Source of the DNA: Acridotheres tristis
Taxonomy: Eukaryota; Chordata; Aves; Passeriformes; Sturnidae
DNA length: 64,000 bases
Direction: 5' to 3'
Assembly: GCA_037013685.1 (NCBI GenBank)
Contig: CM072905.1
Location: 5,653,491-5,717,490 of the forward strand
Part shown: one piece after another, positions 1 to 13,500 of the stretch
How positions within the stretch are numbered: position 1 is the stretch's first letter
How the letters are laid out: each line of letters begins with the position of its first letter
The notes under the pieces: generated by a model
The model's input: the letters and a program-made list of their open reading frames with translations, nothing else
Databases searched by the model: none
What the model was told of the DNA's origin: nothing
Position numbers and translations under genes: made by a program

Positions 1-3000
1 AGAATTAAAAAACTCAACTACTGTAACCCATTTATTTCAGATTTCTATGTGCATTATTCAGCACAGACATAAAAGGCAGTTTAAAAGTGAGGGGAGGGAA
101 GAAATTCAAGTCCAAACTCGGAGTCTGTTCAATGGGAACACACCTTGATGGAGAACCTGGAGCACACCTGTCACCACAGCTGGAAGCTGCTGGGGAAGCC
201 CCAGCATGTTTTGTCTTTAACATCTCATTGTTCAGCATTTTGCATGTGGAATAGAAAAATGCAACCAGAACATGGTGCACAATAGGTTTGTCTTTAAAAC
301 ACACTGAAGTACCCAGGATGCACAAAGATAAATTCTCCAATTCTGTGATGTCCAACCCTTTACCAAAAGGCAACTTATTTGTCTTTACATTAAACTTCTT
401 CCCCCTTCTCTTCACTTTCATCATACAACTTCTCCCCTTCGTGCATATTTTTCCCTTTTTGCATCTCCCTTTTTGGGTCAGTTATGTAAGACTGTGTGCA
501 GTCCTGTTTGCAATATTTCATTAAAATCCAGGTGCAGTAAGAGCAATAAACCCAGGCAAGGGGTTCCCCTGCTGTGGCTGGGAGTTCAGAGCAGTGTGCA
601 GGGTTCAAAGGCAATGCTTTCCAAAAAAATCCTGTTAATCCAGCAAGCAGCTGTCAAATATTCCAGAAAAACAAATCACAGCTTCCATCATATGTTAAGC
701 TTAAAAATGATGCAGCAGGGAAGTAAAGAAAGTTTATGTTGTGACTTTTGATTTATGTGATAATTGAAGTGATTGACAAGAGTCTGAGAAACAAGGAGGA
801 AGTTATGGAAGTTTACAATGCAGTGACATTTACAGGCAAGCATGACTGTCACAATTGTCAGAACTTTAATAAACATGTTAACTTTTCAACTCCTGCAATA
901 ATGAGATCTCTTCTACTTTCTGATATTTTGTTATCAAAACTCCATTATCTGTCCTTCTCAGCCCAACATACAATAAAAGCATTCACAATGAGTCACCTTT
1001 TTAAATGTGATTTTTAAAAAAATAAATAAATCACTGACATTTCAGGCTTGACTCTAAGATGGGCTGAGCACCAGAAATGCTTATGGAAATAGAGGAAAAC
1101 CTCAAAAATTTCAGAGTTCTAATTCCACCCCACTCTTCACATGGGCATAAATCCTGGGGCAGAGCAGCAGGAACCATGCACAGAGCAAAGCAGAATTTTC
1201 TTCCACAAATCTGGGTCTGAATTTCCCCAAAGCTTGACCTATTTTTTGTTTTGGTCATCCCTCACTTACAATGAAAATCCAGGAATTAAATCAGAAGCTT
1301 ATAGAATCCCTAAAGTAGTTACAGTTTGTCAAGTACAAAGCAGGCAGAGCAGCACTCCAGAGGACGTTTCCCAGTTAAAAAACTCCTTTATATACAGCAA
1401 AAATTAACTCTTCTACCTTCACAGGAAACTGAGCCCTTCAAAGTTTAGTAAATATAACAGAACAGTTGTTAAAGACTGAAAAATTATAAATGCAGGGGGA
1501 AGAATGATAAACACATCAGCCAATTTAGTGCAGATCTGTAAAGCAATACCCAAAGCAAGCTCCCACAGCATCCTGGCTACAGAGAAAAGAATGAATTGGA
1601 TAATCTCTAGAGCAAAAACATTCCTATTATTTTAGAGATCATGCTGCAAAAGAGGGAGTATTTGACATTAGCCATGGTTAAGGAGACCACAGCTCACAAA
1701 TCAGATGTGAGAAATTGCATTCACACAAGCCATGACTGATAATCACAAAGCAGAACTACAGGAGCACGGGAAGGAAACGGAAAATAAAGTTCTTCCATGC
1801 ATTCCCTTTTAATAAAAAAACCTTTCCCACCAAATATTTCACCCCATGTGTCAGAAACTACCAAGATCTGGGGCCTTGGGAGAAGGACACAGCACTGACA
1901 CCACTGGGCTCACCATCTGAATTTTCACTCTGGTAGGGAAAAAAGACAATTGGGAAGTCATTCCTATGAATATATCCAGGGAAACAACATCAGAGAAAGA
2001 GTTTTACTCCTCCCCAAAAATGGGAAAAGAACCCAGCCTTAAAATGTGCATAAGCAAGGAGAAGGATGCAAAGCCTGGGATAAAGCCATATAACATTTCC
2101 CCAGCCAAAACATCATTATTCTTCCATCAGTATAACAAAGACATAACATTCTAAACCAGAATTTGATCAGAGTGCACAGTTAAAATTTAAAGTTTGAAAA
2201 TTCAGGTGGAGGCTCAGCTTGCTGCTTTGAGAATTGCTGTTTTCATACCATAGGAGTTGGTGTTGCTGTTTTGTTAAGGGTTTTTTACATGAAAAATTAA
2301 GCATCAAATCAGTTCAAAATGATTTTTGATTCCTACTTCGGTTTAAAACAACAAAATGAAAAACAGCAGCAACACAGAGCTTGGGTTAAGGAAAGAAAAA
2401 GTGTTTTGTCAAATAATACCCACTATTTCAGGTGGGAAATGAGATTTGTATAAATTCAGTTATGATTTTAATATGTGAGGGTTTAGCTTGCTAAACAACC
2501 TCCACAGGTACATAAATTAAATTATAGATTTGCTGCATATGTTATTAAATGAAAGTCTGAAATTGCACTGAGAAGATTTACAGCTTTATCTGGTGAGATT
2601 TAGGAAAAACACAGAATCATTCCTACAGCAGAAGGGTACCAGGCAACTCCATGAGAAGAAATCATATTCCTACTTCCTTCCAGGTGGCAATTCCTTCCCA
2701 CAAGTCCAAAATTAGTTCATTTAGCCAAAGGCCCTGTAGGTACAGTGTTGTGCCAAGATGTTACAAGAGGCTTTTGGAGGCCAAAATTGCTTTTGTGGTT
2801 CAGATGAGCAGCCAGGCCAGAGCTGAATGTAAAACACTCACCACCCTTTAACTTTGTATTTCCTGTCTATTTTTTACCATGCCTGAAGCATCACTGTCTG
2901 TAACTTCCCTTTCATAATAATTTAAATCTAAATAAATCATACTTAAATTATTAAAATTTTGCTAAATTATGTTGGGTTTGTAATCTATTTAAGATCAAGT

Positions 3001-6000
3001 CTCATTAAGCCAATAAGAATATTTATTAGCTAGGAACATATGGCATCATATGTTCATTATTCAGGTTTGTCATAACAATACTCTATCAATAATGCAGATT
3101 ATCCATGTCCCTTTTCTTTGAAATTTTCATTTAAAATCAAACATTCTCTGTGATTAAGAAAATAGTTTATTTTTGTTCAGAAAACCAGTGCTGAACATCC
3201 CTAGCCCTACAAAAACGATTATTTATTGCTGATTTTCTGGCTTTTTCCCCAGCTGTCCTTGGCCACATTCACTCATTTATGAAATGCAGTTCATAAAAAA
3301 GTAAGCTCCAGCTAAATTAGATTTTTTAGATTCTCTCTTCATGAAACCAGTACATCTCCCCATTATTTCTGCACAATTCTAAAGCACGAAATTGCCCTAA
3401 TGTGCAACATATTAGTGATAACTTCTAGATCTCACATAAGTCTGAATTTATTTTATTTTTAAACCAACAAATTTGCAGAATGTTCCCCCAGCAAAGAGCA
3501 GATATTTCCTAGAAAAAAGCATTTATGGAGGTACCATTTCTGCAAAGCCTTCAACAGTTGAAAGGACAGACAAAAAAAAAAAATCAGCCAACTCCTGCAA
3601 TAATCTCTTCCAAACATCACCCAGTGTCAAAGCTCCTTCACGCTTGGCTACAAAATACTTGAGGTCAAGATTGTTATTTTCATTTTGGCACAAAGGTTTT
3701 ACAGAACTAGAGATTTTTGCCAAGTTGGGATATATCAAAAGACACACGTAATCATGCTTTCTCAGTTTAACCTGGAATTTAAAAATATGTATTTTCTGTG
3801 CTTAAAATCTGGAGCCTTCTGCCTCTAGCTCCAAGTATCTCTAAAGTATAATAAGTCCCACTGGTTTAATTTCAGGTTACCAGCTCATTGGTTCCTGTTA
3901 ACAAGACAATTTTCCCAAGCATTTTTCAAATCTACTAATTTAATAGCATTATCACTGTCTTCCAACTGTGTTAATGGACTCCACAAAAATAGACCTTTGT
4001 AATGAATATGCCTGCTCTCACCTCAGCTTTTACACTCCTTGAAGAATGAGGTCCTTAAAGCTGAAAATGGAATTCATATGTCAAGTTCTGCTCCCACTGC
4101 ATCTGTCCAATGTAACCAAGAGCAAGAGCCTCCCCATGGCCCAAACCTGAGCTTCAGCCCACATTTCTCACAAAATGAGCACAGAGCCTGGCTTTGCATT
4201 CCCCCAGCACAACAAACCCTGAGAGACCTCCCCATGTTGCTCACTGACACCAATTCTCCTCAAAAGCCAAGAGGGAAATACAGGCTCTTTCTTGTTTGCT
4301 TGCTATTTCTAAATCAATCCCTCAGATAGCCAAATAAATAAATTGCCATTTCATCAAAGGACAAAAAGAGAAGATTTACTGGCCACTCATGAGGTATGTT
4401 CAGGTAAAGTAATACAATATATAAAGTAATATAATTCACATACTACAGTGATTTTATCAAACAGAAGATGAGGAGTAACATTATCTTTTGAGGAAATGTC
4501 TGAAAATTCAATATAACTCTATACAGAAACAACAAAACATAATCAAATAGATATTGTACTGATCAGCCAGACTCGTGGTTTAATGAAATCAATGCAATTG
4601 ATCCAGAGAGGATTTAACACCATAAACACAATCATGTTGTTTGTAATCTGATTCTGAGATATTTCCTTAGAATTAAAGAGCATGGGCTGTTTCCACAGCT
4701 CGTTTTATTCAGCATTATGATTGGAATGTGGAGTAAGGTCATCACACTAAGAAATATCACAAGTATTGTGGAATGCAAAAACCATTTCCCTCCACATAAT
4801 TTATCTTGGATGCAGCATGTCAGAGGAGCCTGTGAGTCCTCACAACCTGAGCACAGTTACTGTTGAAATCTCCCATGGACAAATAGAATAATTTATTAGA
4901 TGCTGAACGTCTCTGAATCCCATCACCAACAGCTAACAAAAAGCTGTGTAACAGCAGCTAGAAAAAAATCAGGGAGAAACGTAGATTTTATCCATTCATC
5001 TTCCAGGTGGTTCCTGTTTAAGAAAAACAGAATCCACTGCAGTTCTCTCTCCACACACAGCATTTCCAAGGTGATGTTTGTGCTGATTACACACTGGGGA
5101 TGGACACAGCAGCAGAGCTCTCACCAGCACAGTGGAGAGGGACAAGGAAACTGCTTGGAGACAGCAAAGGGAACCTCAGGTGGGAAAAGGTCTGACTCTA
5201 CCACTCTGAAGGATGCAGTGATGATCCTTTCATGGCAATTTTTCTCTATTGTCTGGGGTTTTTTTTCCTCCACTTCAGTAAATACACCATCCCACCTAGT
5301 GGGAAGAGACTGACACACAGCTGGGCAGGAATCATGAGCTGATAGCACCCAGAGGCTTGACAGCATTTACACAGAGCACTCAGTAATGCACATTACTGAG
5401 AGAGAGAGGCTGAAATTCAACAGCAGTTCAGCCCTTAAAAATAAATAAAATCCTTCTCTGCAGTTTGACTTTTCCTCACTGAGCTCTCTCCAAGGCTATT
5501 CTTAGCAAGCCCAGCTGCAGGGGCTGGTGCTAAATATCAATATAATCTGTAAACCAAACACTTCCACTGGCACTGGGAGACAGGGCTGCCCTCCACAGAG
5601 CCACCATTCTGCGTGGAGGGGACATGAAAGCAGAGGTTTGTTCCTTTAGAGGATGGGAATAATGAGCACTCTCTCTCCAGGCCAGAGAGGGTCAGAATGT
5701 ACACAAAGGTTTTTAATTGCCAGTTTTAGGAGCCCCAGCTCTCTAAGGAGAGCATATTTTTCCAAGGAGGGAGCAGGGAGAGGGGTTTTCAATACCCACA
5801 ACACACACAGAGCCCCTTCCCAGTCTCTCCCTGAGCTTCTCCAGTTACCAGGCAACAGCTGCACAGCCACAGGAGTATTCTCCCCCATATATTAAAAAAG
5901 GAACAGAAAATGAGGTGTAGTTTGTGTCTATATAACCTGTACCTGTAGATACAGGTACAGACACACAGCTTCCAGGCACAGGCAAGCAGGGAGCTGGGTC

Positions 6001-9000
6001 AGGACAGGAAAGCAAAACCTGGACCCCCAGGGAAAGCTCTGGGAACCTCTCACCTCAAATAAACACTTTTTTTGTGTGTGTGAAATAGGGTCACATCATC
6101 CTCACATCCTGCCCTCCTCCTAAACAGGATGTTTTGGGGGTACAAAAATACAAAGTACAGGTCTGGCTCTGCCATGCTGGGACAAGCCCAACCTGGGCTT
6201 CACTGGAGCCCCAGGCACCTCAGGGTGGTGAAGAGATCCAGCCCAGTGTCCTCGTGACTTATTGGAATGCAGGTGAACGATGTGGAAAGCAGCAGAAAAC
6301 ATTTCTTAAAAATTAATCCAATAAAACATCCTACCCAAAGCAAGCTGAGGTTTAAGTTCTGCCTTTCAAAGGCAGACAGAGGCTGGGCACTCCTGCCCTG
6401 TTCCCTCATTCTCCACAATGTCTCTGCTGTGCACACAGGAGCAGAGTTAATAAATGCTCAGTGAGCAATATTAATCTGGAGTTCTCACAGTTTATTTGTT
6501 TGGTAAACACAAGGCAGTGTGGTTTTGGTGGCAGGGGGAGGTGATGTGCCTGCAAAGTCACATCATTTCCCTCAGATTGTCTCTTCATCACAAGTAAAAC
6601 TTTGCAATGCCATGAACCTCTAGAAAGAAATTTGAGTAAAAACTACAAATTTCTATTATGGACAAGTCCTGCAGAATGTAAGGCCCAAAACCTTTTTAAT
6701 ATTGTGTCCTTGAAGCAACATGCAGTGTGCTTGGTGACCTGCAGAGAAGAAAGAAAAAAGAAAAACAGGAAAAAACTTCCACTTTTTTTTATTGGTGTTC
6801 CCTGCTACAACACCCACAATACACTGACAAGCTTTAACACAAAGAGGATCAGGAAGGAAGCCTCGAAATACTTCATACATTCTATACCTCTGCTACTTTT
6901 AAATTATTATTCTATTCTCTCTAAAACACATTTTCAAATGTGATTTTTAATGACCTGTTTTTCTTGTTGCATTTTGCTTTGGTGTCAGATGTTTTTCTCT
7001 TTTGTTTTAGAGAAATAAAAGTATGCAGGGAATCAGAGGGAGAAAATATGTGGAACTCAAGTGTCCATACATTGGTATTTCTAAAAAATAGTAAAGGGTA
7101 AAGAAATATAAGATTTGAATTTTAGTAGGGAAAAAAAATGCTCATTGTGTTAGGGGCAACGAGGGAACATTGAGAGTCTAACAAGAGTTAGGATATTTCT
7201 GTACCACAATTTGTCAATTCCTATGTGATGCTTTTCTACTACTGGACATCTTATTGTTGAAAGCTATGAAAAATATTTATTTGTTTTTAAATCAAAGACC
7301 TTACATTATTGTACCAATTTAACGAGTTATTTCCTTGCAATAGCAGACCACAGACAACAAAGACTAACCTGGACACAGAAAAAGTCTCTACACTGATATC
7401 ACTGCTCTTGAATTTCCCATTGTTTTCATTGTGTTTAGCCACATTTACAAGCAAATTAGAACCAGGAATAATAGAATATCTTCATGGTGTTTCCAACTCA
7501 CTCAGTAGTGAGGATTGCTCGAAATTTCAGAAAGACAAACTGCAAATATTTCAGCATATTTATCACAGCAGGTTCAGAAGCAAAATTACCACCAAAACCC
7601 CTTTCTTGTCAGTCCATCCCCTTAGAACATTGAGAAATAAACAGATTTTGGTAAACCAGACACAGCAAATGGAAACTTTAAATCAGAAGAAATCAGAAGG
7701 TTTCTAAACTTGCCCAACTTCCTTTAAGACACAACATTATTCTACATCATCTGTCATTTCCAGCATTTACATAATAATGTGAATTAGAGCACCATTAACT
7801 ACCTGTCCAGTATGGTCTGCACAGAAGCATGCTCCTGATTCCAATCCCTTCATTCATACCCACACGAGAATTTTAAGCAAATAACTTCATTTTAAATGGA
7901 ACTTCATGGCTTTGGCAACTCATTCCAAAAGAAAGCACAGATACAAAGCAACCACAAGATATTTTTTGCCTTCATTCATATGTAAAGTTGGAGTGAGAAA
8001 TGCTCTAAAACCACACAACATCTGCATTTCCCTAAAGTGATCCTTTTTTTTGCATGAATATTTGACAAGCACAGTCCTTGACTATTATCACTTTTAATGG
8101 CAAGAGAGGAGAGAGAGGAAGCAGACTGCAGATGCTGATCTGCAAATGCAATTAATGCTACATATTTTGGCCTTCTGCAGGTTTATCATATTACAACAGG
8201 AAACCTCCTCACAGAGGAAGGGGCATAATGCAGGTCTGAACATCTGTGGGCAGTTCCAATGTAGCTGCCTCTGCATCACCCTTAATAAAAAGCACAGCAA
8301 AACAGCTCAGATCCAGTTAATTACATCCTCTGGTGCTCATAAATCCTGAATATTTAGAGCTAGGAAGTACGAAGATACCAGGGTTAGAAACCTGCATTTT
8401 CCCAGTGTGTCTGGAAGGAAGGGCAGTCACTGATATATTCAGTTTGTTTCTAATGGGCCTTGTTGTGGAAAATTAAAACTCCAGCTCTGCAAGTCTCACC
8501 AGTCAGAGGCTTTTCCATTCTATTTTTGGCCTAATTCACTAATGAAATGAGGCTTCAGCAATTACTGTACCTGTGTGTCCATCAGTCCTTGTAATAACAA
8601 CTTAACTTGTTGTCCAGCCTTAATAAAGTCAGCACAGGGGTAACAGCCTTTCAGACATTCATTTCCTGCACACTTAATGGAATAATTGGGAACTGCATCT
8701 CAGACAGAACCTGCTCTCCCAGCACAAAATCCTCAAGGTATTTCATCAGAAGAGGGGACACAGTTTTACTTCCCAGCCCACATTCTCCTGTGAGAATCCA
8801 GCTACTGTTAGTCAAGCTGACAGCTTGTCACCACTACACAGACACACTCCCGAGGCAGGTAAATCCCAGCCTTTTAACAGTGGCCTTCCCAGGTAAATGT
8901 CTACCAAGTATTAGTCTTGATAACCGCTGGGAGGGGGTTTGTGTTTATGGGTTTAATTGCAATTTTTTCATATTTTCCAAACCAGTCTAACAGAAAAAAC

Positions 9001-10060
9001 CCCCCAATATTTAAATTTTAACAAATGTTTTTAAAAAGAGTTCTCTTGGATAGCATTACAGCAAGAAATTACAGATGAAACTGCGTTTGACTTTGTACCC
9101 ATGTGATGATTTTGGAATAATAAATGTCAAGGAACACAACTTCCCCCTATGCCACAATGTTTTCGAGCTAAAAAGTGGTCCTGCATGCAGAAAAATCAAA
9201 TCTTTGGAAAATATACAAACAATTTAGCAAGAGGAAGGTCAGGAATATGCCCTCCTCTACCTCGGTTCTTTGGTGTTTGTTACATGACCTATTATTATTT
9301 CAAATATTTCTCACAGTTACAAGCAGCAAATTCAACTTCAGGCAGCTCATACAAGTCAGCACTATGTGGTCTGCTCACTAAAACTGCATCAAATAATTCT
9401 ATCAAGAACTAGAATATATTATTATTATTACTCAAAAGAGTTCTTGAGAGTAGGGAGCAATTGTTAAATGCAGTTAAACAAGGAAGCAAGAAGCTGCTCA
9501 GCTGATACACCACAACCAGCAAAAAATTCATGTATTTCACATCATTGTCTTTTTGCACATCAGGTCTCCACAGTCACCTGTAAACAACCTAAAAATAACC
9601 TGTAAATAACCTAAAACTGCCATGACCATCCAGGGCTGCTGGACCCAAACCAGACACAACCTCCCCCAGCATCCTCCCTTAAATCTGCCCCTCTCTGCCT
9701 CCCTGTGCACAGTGCAGCTGACAGTTAATCAGATTTTGGGCAGGGAGCATTTGGCAGATTTGATCTGCTCTGGGACACCAAACAAATGGACTCCATTTTC
9801 ACAAGATCAGAGGTTTTGTTCACGGGAGACTTGGGCACCTTGCTAGCATGAAGAAGCAATAAAAGATGAATTATTATTGCAACACATTTTGCTTTAGAGC
9901 ATTAAATGATGGTTTGGGGCTTCGCAAGTTGCAGCTCATGAATAGTGCACTGTGATTGATTTGTTTTCCCCACATCACATCAAATCATCAGCCTGGTATG
10001 AGCTCAGCAAAGGCTGCTTTTAATGGGGTGAAAAACTACAGAGATTTCTCATCAAACTGA
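1..10060. other. AT-rich intergenic desert, no gene recognised
   Basis: I read both strands and found no open frame with protein-like composition, splice-flanked exon, tRNA or recognisable transposon here. The open frames present (for example 7,309-7,707 and 4,900-5,313) are short, AT-driven and show no domain. By human synteny the 3' side of UTP18 faces a long desert towards CA10, so distal regulatory elements are plausible, but I cannot demonstrate one from a single sequence. Confidence 0.7.
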
Positions 10061-10597
10061 TGCCTTTTCCTTGGTCCTAAAATTAAGAGCCAGACTCCAT
10101 TAAGGGATGAAGGGTTTTCACCTCAGTGTTTAATAAGAATCTTCATGGTGAAACGTTGTGCCAAGGTGGAGCACACCAAAATGCACACCCTGATAGATCA
10201 TGTATACAATTTTATACACCTCAAAAATTAGCATATCTAACAAAGACGCCCCAATGAGAGGCTTGAATGAATAGTGTGATATTCTCCCATCCCAAAGTAT
10301 TTCCCCCTGCTGAGTTTACGGGATTAAACTGAGATTTAATCCTGTAATGGATTGTAAGGGGTGTATTCCAGAGGGGCCTCGGTTTCTCAAGATAGCCAAG
10401 GGCTTTCCAGCCTCCAAATGCCTTTAGGATTCTTGGTCCTCTGGCTTGACAGAATGCCAGGACTGTGCTAAGTTATCAGACTTAAGGAAGTACAAGTATG
10501 CATGCTAAGAGCACTGAGAATACATAGAAGGTATCGAAAAGGTTTTTAAAGGTATATAAAAGATCTATAAAAGAGAAGACAAAAAGTCATCATGGCA
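10061..10597 (-). mobile_element. Probable solo LTR of an endogenous retrovirus
   Basis: Read on the minus strand, this block has LTR organisation. A TATA-like GTATAAAATT lies near 10,210, followed about 80 bp later by an ATTAAA polyadenylation signal (10,129-10,134) and a short U5-like tail. The proposed ends are TGCC...GGCA on the minus strand, which gives about 537 bp. I found no matching target-site duplication, so the ends are approximate. No internal gag, pol or env reading adjoins it. ERV class is not assigned. Confidence 0.5.
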
Positions 10598-13500
10598 TTA
10601 AACTAATGTGGAATAGGAAATCTGGTACATTGCAAATATGCTACTAATTATGCAATTAACAGAATCATCCTTCTTAAATCACTGTGCCTTTGCTATTTTT
10701 TTACTAGTTTTGGTGCTAAATCTCTCTTTCCCTCAGATCCTTGCAAAGGGCATTGATTCCCCTCCTTTTTTTGGATCACTGTCTACATCTGCAGTTACAG
10801 ATTTTATTTGCCATTATGAAAAGCAAAGCAGCAGAGGGTGACATCTCATCATAAAGCAGGTGACATTCCCATGCACTGCACTAGAGAGCCAGGACACCCA
10901 GGCCAGGGGGAAGGATAACTAAACATTGGGTTCTGCTTGGAATATCCTCAGGAATATCTCTGTCATCTAATCCAGATTTGCTGAAGAAAATAGAGGTGAT
11001 CTGCAGCCCAGCAAAAGTCAAATCCAGGTAATTCAAATCCCCTGTCAGTGCATCTCAGGCAGTGGGCTCTCCTTCCTTGCCCTTAATACTGTGACAGTTA
11101 TGAAAAGAAATAAATATACATATATATGGTTATAGTTATGAAAGAAAGGAATTAAATCACAACCAAAAAAATCCCTCACTGGATATAATGATTTCTTTAC
11201 AAATCTCTTTATATAGAAACTTCATTCTTGAAGAGGCCTGAATTATCAGAAAATTTCAGTCTATGCAAGGTGTCAGCTATCATCCAATCTGCAGGTGAAG
11301 CAGTGATTACAAATTCTTTTTTTCTCATTGATGTGCAGTGAGTACTTTGATATCTCTCAGTTACAGCTCTCCTGAAGAAGTCCTGTATAGTTTTGAATGC
11401 TTAATGAAGAATAATCTTTAAATAGTATCTTCTTTTCCATGCACCCTTCCAACCCCAAAGAGCTTCGGATTTCCAACAAGTTCACTCTCAATCATCACCT
11501 TCCAAGTCAGGAGGTGTCATGGTAATGTGTTAGTTCAGGTAATTTTGCCTTTAAGCAGGTGACCATCTAAATCATTATGTGCTTAATTTCCACACAAAGT
11601 CCAAAAAGTTTATTTTCCATGAGTGCAGGGAAAACATTTGAGTACTTTGACAAAATAAAGTTCTACATACAAAGGAATTTCATGCAGAGAACAGGCTTGT
11701 GCTTGGTGCCTCCAGTTCAGCCTCTCCCAGGAAAAGTTTTATTACCCCTTGGTCTGTGCAAAAGTTTGATTGAAACTGCACAAGTTACAAAAATACACCT
11801 GAAGAAACACAAAACAAAGTACTCACAGTTTTCCTAGCAATGAGGTTTGTCACTCCAATGCAAGTTTATCACAGTCTGCAGTGGGAAAAAGGATTTTGGT
11901 TTCAGGGCTGGGAGTGCCAGCAGAGGAATGCTAAAATTCCCTTTCAGCCTCAGGAAACAAGGATAAGTCACACACAGATTTGCTCAGCATCTGTTGATAG
12001 CTCTAAGTAGTCAGTGCTTTAAAAAAAAATCAGATTTTGTCTACAAAGAGAGATCTATTTAAGTGTCATTAATCTGGTGGTTGTTCTAACCTCCTCTGCC
12101 AGGATTTGAGGATAACAAACAGAGAAATGTCATAAGAAAAGGAAAATACATCTTTATATAAACTCTCTCCCTCGTTTTCAATATGAAGGTATATTAGAAA
12201 ATACTCAGCACCACCTGCCCCAGGATATAAACAGAGTTTTAATGGATTCATGCAAGAAATTTGTGGAAGTTTATCCCCTGTAAACAGCTCCTCTTCCTAT
12301 TCTATCAAAGGCTGTTTCAACATCAAGCAGCACCAACCACCTCCCGTGGTGAATCCAATTTTGTATCTGCAATCACTGCTCCCAGATGGTGGATGTTATC
12401 AGTCAAGAATCTGGTTTTAATAACAACTTGTTTGATCTGTGCAGCCTCTTGCAAGGAGGAGATCCCTCAGGCACAAAGTATTTTCACCTATATTTCTCAA
12501 TTATCATAAAAGGGGATGCATAACCCCTGTCTTGAAAAGGTTCTTCACAAGTTTAATTTTTAAAAAGTAGAAAACAAAGTCAGATGCAGATTAAGGCCAG
12601 AATAATTGAATGCCTTCCAAATCTTTCTAGTTAAGGGTGGGTGAAAATAATATCCATAAATGCATGGCACTACCTGAGCCACCCAAACTTTTGCCCTCTA
12701 CTTTTCCAAGTGTAGACTTGTTTCAACTACAGTCATATATCTGTCATCCAGTTTACAGTTTCTTGTTCAGAGTCAGAGCTTTACATTCAGCTAAATCTTA
12801 TATATATATATAAAAATAAATATATACAGCATGAGTTTTACACATGCCTCATGAGGTGTGCTATAAATGTCTCCTGTGCACTGGAAAATTTAGGGAACAC
12901 AAATTTTACTGAATTGTTGAACCTGCTCAGGAAGCTGCATGGAATATCCAGAAGTGAACAGAACTTTGTTAGTCAAGCCCTCTTGAACTTAGAGGAGAAA
13001 ATTTGCCTTCCTCACTTTGTAATTTCTTTTAAATGCATAATTCCATTAAGGTTTTCTTTCAATGTCACTAGTCTAGAATACACTGCTTCAAATGGAAAAC
13101 AAAAAGAGGGAAACTGAAATGTATTAAGACCCAAATATAAATGAAATTAACGGTCACCTCTCTTCAACCACATCTTCACCAGATGGGAACCACAACTTTT
13201 AGAATGTGATCAGGATTTATTAAACAACTTTGACACCAGCAAGAAAGAGAATATCACCAGTGTTATTTCATGTTCTCTGATTTAGTCAATACATGGGGCC
13301 TTTTAAACACTTTATTTTTTAATTCAATATATCATTTAACAGTAGATTCAGATTCAGTCTCTTCCTGGAACATGTCTGAGTACCTTTGGAAGAATTTATT
13401 GTAGAGAAGCAAAAGAAGATCTTAGAGTTTTAAGCCAGGCTTGCTCTCAGACTCAGCTATAGATGGCAACATTACTTTATCAGCACCACTGGCAAAGCTT

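Noticed and set aside
7309..7707. 132-residue plus-strand open frame
   Set aside because: AT-driven composition, no domain, no splice or promoter context, and nothing recognisable in the protein.
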